Below are positions 55,938 to 64,000 of a stretch of DNA of 64,000 nt, piece by piece. Below the pieces are notes generated by a model. It searched no databases. It was given only the letters and a program-made list of their open reading frames with translations, and was not told the DNA's origin. Within the stretch, counting starts at the first letter, position 1; each line of letters opens with the position of its first letter. Origin of the DNA: Latrodectus hesperus (Eukaryota; Arthropoda; Arachnida; Araneae; Theridiidae); NCBI GenBank assembly GCA_037975125.1, contig CM075862.1, positions 44,019,777 to 44,083,776 on the forward strand, read 5' to 3'. Both the position numbers and the translations under genes were made by a program.

Positions 55938-57214
55938 TATAAGGGTTACTCTGAAATTTTTGAGATACGCGCAGACGAGAATTTACAAAATAAAAATATC
56001 GGTTTAATTTTCAAGTACAAAGTATTTTAACACAGAAGACGATTTTTTACGGACTTACTTCAACTTGTTTAGCGTAGGAATAAATTTTAAACAGAAAAGA
56101 AATTAGAGTTGACGCGAGAACATTTTCGCGCTATGATTTTCTACGATTTGAAAGCAGGATTAAATCAAGAAGAATGCGGTCAACGGTTGCAATTAGCATT
56201 TGGTGATGAATCTCCAGCTCGTGCTACTGTATTCAGATGGTTTAGAGAATTTAGAAGAGGTCGCAATTTTCTTCAGGTTGAAGAACACACAGGAAGGCCG
56301 CCGTCGGCAGTAATCCCGGATAATGTGTCTGCCATACGAAAAATGTTAATGGATGATAATCGCTATACCTATCAAATGATACAGAAGGAACTTAACATTA
56401 GATCCGCATCCATGCACAAATTCATTCATGAAGAATTACAGATGAAAATAGTAGTTTGCCGTTGGGTTCCCCATAATCTAAGAATCAAATTGAGAATCAA
56501 AAAGAGGAGCGTGTCAGAATCAGTAAAGAAACTCTGAATATGCTGAATGGTGGTGGCCACCGCATCATTTCTAAAATTGTAACAGGTGATGAAACGTAGA
56601 TACCGTTTTTTGACGTTCCAACACGTCAAGAAAGCAAAGTATGGGTCTTTGAAGATGATCCCACGCCGACAATGGTGAAAAAACAACGCGCACTGAAAAA
56701 AGTGATGTATGCCGTTTTCTTCAGAAGTACGGGATTGGTCAAAGCCATCAAGTTGGAAGGACAGAAGACAGTAACAGCAAACTGGTATACCACTAAATGT
56801 CTTCCAGAAATTCTACGAGAACTGAATGTTAGGGGACTAATGCTTCACCATGACAATGCATCTTCACATACAGCCGGATTAACAGTTAAGTTTCTTAAAC
56901 AAAAACTAATTAAAGTGATCGAACATCCGCCGTATTTATCTGATCTAGCTATGTGCGACTTTTGGTTATTCTTTAATCTAAAAAAGAACTTACGTGGACG
57001 TCGTTTTTATTCAGAAGAAGAGATTGATGTGGCTATAAGTGCATGTTTTTCATCTATTCGAAGAAATGAATGGCTTGAGGCATTTAATCTGTGGAAAATT
57101 CGTCTACAAAAGTGCATTGATGCTGGAGGAGACTACTTTGAACACACCTAAAATTTTGTAAGTATAACTTTAAAAACCTAGTTGTATCTCAAAAATTTCA
57201 GAGTGACCCTCGTA
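55938..57214 (+). mobile_element. mariner element (DD34D), 1,273 bp, with matching ends and TA duplication
   Basis: The element spans 55940-57212 between TA dinucleotides. The left end reads AGGGTTACTCTGAAATTTTT then GAGATAC; the right end read inward is AGGGTCACTCTGAAATTTTT then GAGATAC, one mismatch over 27 bases. Its length is typical of mariner. The transposase inside is broken, so the copy could only move if a related enzyme acted on its ends. Confidence 0.93.
56103..57151 (+). pseudogene. mariner transposase, disrupted
   Basis: Would cut and paste the element by a DDE/D reaction. The first part (56109-56537) has the helix-turn-helix region: REHFRAMIFYDLKAGLNQEE, ATVFRWFREFRRGRN and EEHTGRPPSAV. 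Three lesions are visible. No ATG stands at the expected start (TTG at 56109, TTA at 56103). A frameshift lies near 56476-56495 beside a spaced repeat AGAATCAAA. A TAG at 56597-56599 directly follows the first catalytic Asp in TGDET. The second part reads VFFRSTGLVKAIKLEG, LMLHHDNASSHTAG and LSDLAMCDFWLF, with 34 residues between the second and third catalytic Asp (DD34D), and ends IDAGGDYFEHT at the stop. All three Asp codons survive. The family equivalent is about 345 aa. Confidence 0.93.
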
Positions 57215-59870
57215 TCCTCGAAAGATTGAAATATATCATGGATTGGGAAAATCGAGAATGTAATTATATTCAAGTAATGAGACAATTGTTATTGTTTAAA
57301 TTCTATCTCTCTTGAGCTGTTACAAAAAAAAAAGCTTCCCAATCTTGAACTCAGCAAAACTTAAGGATTTTTCTCTTTTAAAAGAATAATTTTTCCATGT
57401 CGAAAATAGAAGTTTGAAAAAGTGCTTATCAATAAATTTTTTAACTGTGGATATACATGCCTTATTTAATTGATTGTGTTTCATCACCATCACTGATATA
57501 AAGCACTTGTCTCTAGTTTAGACTAAATTTTAATTAAAATATATATTCTTTTATTGTATATTAGTTGGGTATATATTGTATAATTTGGTAAAATTTTTCA
57601 ATTTATTATTATGTTAAAGCAAAGGATGATATTTAATAAGACACCTATTCTGAAACTAAAACATTGATGCCAGGAAATATTAATTTTATGGATTATTTTA
57701 AATGTTTTTTGTTCAAAGATAATTTTTTTTAATTATTGGATTATACGGTAAGCAAATGGACAAAATATATTATCTAAACGATAATTTTTAAGTGTATCCA
57801 TATAGTAAATTATTACATTGATTGAAATCAACAAAATAAGACGGAAAAACAATAAGAAATATGAATAAGGGTTTTTCTAGAATGTTTTTTCTATGGGTTA
57901 ATGGGTCTCATATTTGGAAATGAATGTTAATATTTGAAGACTTTATTTATTATTAAATATAAATTCGTAGTTTAGATAAATTTAGATAGATATTTTTCGA
58001 ATGAAAATCAAATAAAAAATTATTTTGTTGTAATTATTGAAATTATTTTTATATAATAAAGTCAAAAATATAACCCTTCATTAAAATTAAAAAGTAAATA
58101 AGTAAAAGAATTTAAGAAAATTTCCTTTAATTTTAGACACCATTTTTATTTTACCAATGTAAGTTACAGTAATAGCAATTCAAGTGAAATATGACTTTGA
58201 AGCATTTGTAATCAATACATCAATAATTTATGATCAACACATCAATAAAAAAGCCATCGATAATTGTAGAATTTTGTAGATTTTTATTTACATTTGAAAA
58301 TGAGAAAAGGTTTGAGCAATGGGAAACAGAATCATGGATAATTTCAAAAGTCAACCGAATTATAAAATCCGTTTTTTTTTTTTTTTTTTTTTTTTTTTAA
58401 TCTGCATTTATATCTAAAATAACTTAACATAACAAAGATCTACTGATGTTAAAAATTTGAAATAAACACAATTTTCTGATATTTTATATCTTTAAAAAAT
58501 AATTGTTTCTTACAAATACCTGTTCTCTCACCAGTTCAAGTATTAATTATTAGTAATAAAAATACTTTAGTTTGTCTATCACACAACGCTCATTTTTCTA
58601 CCAGAGAATTAATTAGAACAGGATCTAGATTTCAAAGTTTATATCAAATGAGACTACTAGCATCCAAATCGTGGTGAAAATTGAATTCACGAATTATTTA
58701 ACTGAAGGGTTGAATGCTAAAGTAATATGTAATCGTAAGCTAGTGAAAAACATTGCAATGGTAACAAAAAGGTCACAAGTTCAATACTTTTTTCAACTAG
58801 AGATAAGAAGGCTCAAGGTTGGACACATGATGGTGCAACAATAACAACTAGAGATAAGAATATCGATTGAGATCATAAACTTTGATTAGTTACTTTATTG
58901 TTTCTTTATTTATGGCCTAGTCACCAAATAAAAATATTATTTTACAAATATCTATTTATTAATTTGGTTTAAATTGAGGAATTATATGTCTTATAATATT
59001 TCTTCTTAACATTTGTACATGAATGTTACATTCAAACGCCATTCTATCAAAGAGATGAACAATTGAATCTGAAGACAATTTTTAATTTCCTCAATGAAGT
59101 GCAATGCTATTCAACATCTATCCTTAATGCTTTACATTAGAGATTCGAATCTAGATTTACAGAATTGTTAAATAAATCTACTAAATTCTACTAACATCTA
59201 AAATGTATCCCAGCATTTTATGTTCAATATTACATGAATATATATTCTTTACTTTTTAAGCAGAAAAAATTTAAAATTCCTATAGAAGTTAGTAAACTTC
59301 AAAATGTTTACTAACTCATTCAGTATAAATAATGTAATTCTTTTCATCGAATTTTTAATTCTTCTTTTCTTTAACATGGAAGCTAAATTTCCATATCTAA
59401 ATAGTTAAATGTACCAAAATGTATCGAAACGTTTTATGTTGAATATTAAATGAATGTACATTCTTTAAATTTTCAACAGAAAAACTATGACTCTCTTTGA
59501 AATACAGTAACTTTAGAATATATAAGCTAACTTTATGTTATTTAATTATTCTTATTTGAATAATTTAATTCTTTTCATCGCACTTTAAACTATTCCCCCC
59601 TCATGGACACGACACCACCCACACATACACATCTTAAACATAAGAATTCAATTTTTTATCTTAAAAAAATTAATTTTCTTATCCTATAATTAATAAGATA
59701 TGAAAATCAAATAAAAAATAAAATTTAAGAGAAACGCTCATACGTTCAAATACATTCTATTGTAAAATTTATAAGCAACTTTATTAAGACCCTTGTAATC
59801 TCAACTAAGCATGTGACAGTAACAAATTTAGTATTGAGAAAAAGAATTTTTTTGTGTAAGGCATTTAGTC
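57215..59870. other. Extremely AT-rich sequence with a poly-T run
   Basis: A 27-base T run lies at 58372-58398. No coding frame was seen. The phrases ATGTACCAAAATGTATCG and TTTTATGTTGAATATTA recur loosely at about 59215-59240 and 59405-59450, hinting at an old duplication. Confidence 0.5.
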
Positions 59871-60160
59871 CACTTAATCTATCTTCCTGGAATTCCCTTC
59901 AGGAAGCCCCTGGTGAAAGGAATTTTAGGTTAAGGAATTCCAGACTCTGGGGAAGAACGCACACATTTTTGTAACCTCCGGATCATAATTCCGTCCCACC
60001 CCGGTCTGCGCTAATTCATATTTGATATATAGCCTCCGATGTTAGTTGCAATATAGGAAATTGATCGGAGCGTTTGATGTCATTTCTGATGATTTACTCG
60101 CACATATAGATTGGACTGGGGGACCTTCCTTCAATAAGAAATTGTCTTATTCATCGGTAG
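59871..60160. other. GC-richer patch, unknown
   Basis: Contains GGAATTCCCTTCAGGAAGCCCC and CGTCCCACCCCGGTCTGCGC. No frame or repeat signature was recognised. Confidence 0.3.
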
Positions 60161-60904
60161 AGAAGGTAGCAGTTATTTTGCTTCACGGTGTGGTTTGCTG
60201 TAGCAATTGATTTTTGACTAAAAATGTCTCACACAATAAATTGACAAATCCTTAGCTGTTCATTTGCAAACACCTTTAAAATTTTACTAAAAGGTGAAAT
60301 TTTCTAAGGAAATAATTAGAACAAAGTAATTATTATTTTTAAATATTTGAAAAAGTTACGGAAAAAAATGTGGCAAATAATTTGAAATTTAAGCAAATTT
60401 ACTTCTAGTTTCTAACTATATTTATTTTTATAAAAAAAATTAATTTTCTTTTTACGTGCATAAATGCTCTTGAATTTTGTTTTTCAAACTCAAGGATATT
60501 TAACTGTTTAAATATGACACTCATGGATATTTAATTGTATAGATATCAATAAGCGCGAATTTTCATTTCCTCATTTAATATGGCATATTGAAGATATATC
60601 ATTTAGTAAGGATTGAGTGTGGTTTAACGAGGCACAAAACGGTTTGCTATAGAAAATTTCGGGCAGGATCTCGAACATGTGTTACATAATGTCACATTTT
60701 TGCTATTTCTAATCACACTTGTGGATATGAGTGCATGGAAAATTTCCGGATTCCCTCTTTAGCAACGTGTACATTCGACCTATTTTCTGTAAAAGGCTTC
60801 CTATAAACAATAAAAAGACATTAATAAGTTATTTTCTGTTGTTGTTGCAAATTTCGTGACTCTTTAGCAGAACTAGACAATAACCATAAATCTGAAAATA
60901 TCCA
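60161..60904. other. AT-rich sequence without a gene; a (GTT)n stretch near the end
   Basis: A TGTTGTTGTTGCAAATTTCG phrase at about 60837-60856 is a possible minus-strand (CAA)n tail with almost no body, just before the LINE fragment. Confidence 0.45.
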
Positions 60905-61680
60905 AAATGTCTTGTTGTTGTTGTTTCTTATCCTCACTGTCAGACTGAGTCAGACAAGATCCACGAGCCCGTTAACTGTAAGGAAGTTGAAGACTAGGAG
61001 AGGATTGCTAAAGAGATCCTCCTTAGAGAGACCCATGCAATCCAAAAGGTGCTCAGGAAAGACTTTGGCACTTGGTGCAGGTGACGAAGGTTTTCCTGCC
61101 CTCGTTGTAAGTGAGGCACTTGATGTGACCACTAGCAAATCTTGAGAGAGTAGTCCGGGTACGTCTGTCACAAGGGAAGTCAAGGGACAAATCCGGTTTT
61201 GATCCCTTGTACCAGTCATGGATAGGGGGTGTTTTCCACTCCTCCGAGATTTTAGATTTTTCCCGGGAGTATAACTCCATAAAGGTGAGTGTGGAAGAGG
61301 GAGTTGTAGAAATCCTGCAGCCCTCCTTAGCAAGATTATCTGCCATTTCATTCCCGTGGAGATTCACATGTGAAGGTATCCATTGCAAATGAACATCATG
61401 TTTAAGTGAAATGAGCTTTAATTTAAGTAGATGGAGTTGCTGATCTTGTCGGCTACAAGAAGCTAATTACTAAGATGGTGGAGAGAACAACGACTGTCTG
61501 ACAAGATCCATAGGTCACCATAATCCTCCTCAGAAAGAATAGCTTCTAGTCCCAGGTCTATTGCAATCAATTCACTTCTGAAGATAGAGCAATGATTAGG
61601 ATTACGCTGAGAAAGAGTCAAATTGGTGTGAGGGGTTTCTATATATATGCCACTGCCTGCTAGTTTTAAAATGTTTCAAA
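60905..61680 (-). pseudogene. jockey-like LINE 3' fragment: RNase H and C-terminal knuckle, disrupted
   Basis: Read from 61650 downwards on the minus strand: SGIYIETPHTNLTLSQRNP and FRSELIAIDLGLEAI (RNase H Glu), then LWILSDSR (Asp), stops near 61450, then LQWIPSHVNLHGNEMADNLA (RNase H His/Asp region), SGHIKCLTY and CTKCQSL. A one-base shift near 61056 is followed by PEHLLDCMGLSKEDL and NGLVDLV at the stop. The knuckle CTKC...HLLDC corresponds to CHRC...HLLSC in the 43.3-kb copy. The 3' end is ...GATAAGAAACAACAACAAC (60911 region). An open but unrecognised minus frame at 61713-61940 lies upstream and may or may not belong to the element. Confidence 0.8.
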
Positions 61681-63345
61681 AAACATTAGAGTCCTTCAGG
61701 ATCTCGTCCTTGCTAAAATTTAAACACACCAAAATATGACCAGGAAAAGAAGTCACGTGTGCACGAAAGGCACACTGGGTATATTTTTTGAATCTGTTTA
61801 AAAATGAAGGCCCTTGTGGGACCACTCCAGAAGCGTGAAAAAGAAATTTGGTGGCCCAAGTTGGAAAGATCCCACCCCCAGATTTTTTTGCAAAATATTA
61901 AGGGAGGTTGGGAGGGTTTTTTTTTTGAAATCTTATTCAATTTTGTTTTAGCCTGAGAAAAAAACTCGTGAAGGTGAGAAGATTATTTTCTAATCGATTT
62001 AATTTTTTCTCATTTTCTTTTTTACTGCCATATTTAAATCATTACTTCATGAAATTATTTTTTCTGTGTAGTATTCCTCATATCTGACAACTCAAGAAAT
62101 TCTACATTTATATGGTTTTTTTTTTATATTTTTTCATTACGTTGCTTTTGAATACGAAATGAGATCCTTTCTTGCTTATCGTAGTCCATTGTTTTTTGGT
62201 CTGAGTAACTTAAGTATTTATTAGTAACTTAGGACTTAGTAATTTATGTTCCTGGCTTCATTTAACTGTCGGAAGGTATGAAATTTGAATCCTGGTTTAA
62301 TTGAACATCCACCGTGTTTTCTAAAGCCTGCTGTAACACGTTTCATATTTCTTGGTCACAATGTCCTCTGACTGAAATAATCCCCTAGGAGAGGTAGATA
62401 AAGGAGGTAATACTGATGGTCTTCTGCATAGTCTCGACTTTAAAACCACGAATATTTCCATCTATCTGGTAGAGTCCAACTCAAAACTATATACAGGGAG
62501 AGATGCTAGTACTCATTCATTGAGTAAAAATGCTTGGATTTTGTCCTAAGCAATGTTGTTTTAGGTTATTTATAGTAATTGAATTTATTCGCAAAATTGT
62601 TAGATTTTTAATTCTCCCTTACAATAACTTCCAAAACAAATTTATTAAATTCTAATATATGCTTTAAACGGAATTATTTATCTTTCCTTCCTAACTAGTA
62701 TTAAAAAGAGTTTTCTTAGATATATGGGCACATATATATATTCATAAGCTGACAAATTGACAGTAGAAAAGATTGACAGCAGAAACATTGAAAGAGTTAA
62801 ATTAAAGAAATTTAATTTATTTGAAGAGTTTTAACTGGCGAAATGAGAGACTGTTATTTATTCTCGCCATATATGGTATTTTTAACTGCATATGTCGAAT
62901 TTCTTCTGAAAACTATACAACAAAGTAACAAATCTTGGAAGCATCAAAGACATTACAAAAAAGTCCACCATGGATCAAACAAAAATACAAATTATACGTA
63001 AAGCAAGACGTATAATCTTAAATACTTAAATAATCAGCACAAATTCATCGCCGTGCGAATAAAGATTGAAATTCAATAAGCGCTATCATAACAAGAAATA
63101 ATCTGATTAAGAATACTCCTCCAACAGTAGGAGGAGGAGAAAACAGTTTTAATCACACATGCCTGGATTATTTGATAACTTTGACTAAGCTTTTCAGAAA
63201 AGGACGGAGCCAAAAAATAAATAAATAAACTAAACTAATACACACACACAATTGGAATAAGCACAAAATTGAATAAAACAGTCCCTTAAAGTTATTTAAT
63301 ATTTATTACTCTTAAATGGGATTAACGCAGACAAGGACGGTCTGA
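61681..63345. other. AT-rich sequence without a recognised gene
   Basis: 61713-61940 on the minus strand is open and of normal composition (for example GPTRAFIFKQIQKIYPVCLS), but its family is not recognised. It could be the degraded upstream part of the LINE. The rest is AT-rich. Confidence 0.4.
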
Positions 63346-64000
63346 TGCAGTGAATCATATGTATTTATTCCTTTTGTATTCTACGGCAGCTATGTTTACA
63401 TAGCTGGGAACTATCAATTTTTCTGGAGCAGCCTATATCCCCAAATGAATCCAGCATGTTTCACACGAGTATTTGAGTAATCCTATTAAGAAATAATTTA
63501 AAATTTAATTCTCGTCTTGTTATTGTGTCGGAAAGCTTTGTTTTTAATTTCGCGTCTCAGTCTGTAGTCTTTGTTTTATTTTTGGCTCCGATGGGCGTGG
63601 AGGAATCGGCAATTTGCGCGCAGTGGCATGCCTTCTTTGTTTGAGGAAAGTAATGGTTGGAAATTCTCAGTTTTTGGTATCCAATCCTTGTTTGTGAGTT
63701 CCAAACTTAACAAGCAGAAAATCAATCTTTGAACCATAGATTTAAAGGCATTTGAATGTATTTTATCTACTAGTTTTAAACTTTATTGCCTTTCATCTAA
63801 ATCAACACTCTTAGGAATCTTCTAAGGTACCAAATGTCTTTAAATGCCTTCACCATATTATCCGCTATCAGAGAAGTCAAATCGTTTATTAATGTAAAAT
63901 TTTTAGGATATTTATTAATTTTTAAACAATAAATATTTTTTGTGAGAAAATAAAAGAAATTTTATTTTCTGACAAAAATATTTGATTAAAAATTTTAGCA
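63346..64000. other. Right-edge sequence, GC-richer at 63560-63660
   Basis: A short patch with GATGGGCGTGGAGGAATCGG and GCGCGCAGTGGCATGCC. No open frame or repeat signature of note. Confidence 0.4.

Overview
The window reads as repeat-rich nuclear DNA from an arthropod, most likely a spider. It is very AT-rich and has no bacterial-style gene packing. I found no intact host protein-coding gene, rRNA or functional tRNA. It contains fossils and copies of nearly every animal transposon class, about ten long (TA)n tracts and several tandem arrays. The spider assignment is an inference from the kinds of tRNA-derived SINEs, the LINE C-terminal domain and the gypsy gag-pol, which look like families I associate with araneomorph spiders. 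No species is claimed.

Layout: 1-0.6 kb, unique flank; 0.65-2.56 kb, a regular 28-bp minisatellite (68 units plus a partial one, no net indel); 3.93-5.0 kb, a degenerate array of units about 230 bp long; 6.24-7.0 kb, a hAT (ZBED5/SCAND3-like) relic; 7.35-14.2 kb, a complete Ty3/gypsy LTR retrotransposon with apparently identical 223-bp LTRs, a 4-bp target duplication, a PBS, a polypurine tract and one open gag-pol frame; 14.2-28 kb, AT-rich DNA with long (TA)n tracts, a possible decayed gene on the minus strand (15.8-16.8 kb), an orphan hAT-like end and a tRNA-SINE; 28.8-29.2 kb, a second SINE family held between two (TA)n tracts; 30.4-31.4 kb, a 1,005-bp Tigger/pogo-like element with a TA duplication and an internal repeat; 35.4 kb, a perfect 34-bp-arm hairpin; 40.3-41.35 kb, a tandem array that captured and co-amplified a SINE; 43.3 kb and 60.9-61.7 kb, 3' ends of a jockey-like LINE; 52.3 kb, a 33-bp minisatellite; 55.9-57.2 kb, a mariner (DD34D) element with intact ends and a broken transposase.

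How the pieces fit: only the gypsy element looks capable of having moved recently. The SINEs and LINE fragments end in the same kind of A-rich (CAA)n tail, so the LINE family is a plausible source of the SINEs' enzymes. The mariner, hAT and Tigger copies are dead as protein producers, but mariner and Tigger keep recognisable ends. No new multi-gene system was found. The most notable items are the young gypsy copy with its AT-hook-like tail and LTR-supplied stop codon, the SINE-bearing tandem array, the indel-free minisatellite with a two-letter unit code, and the long perfect palindromes.
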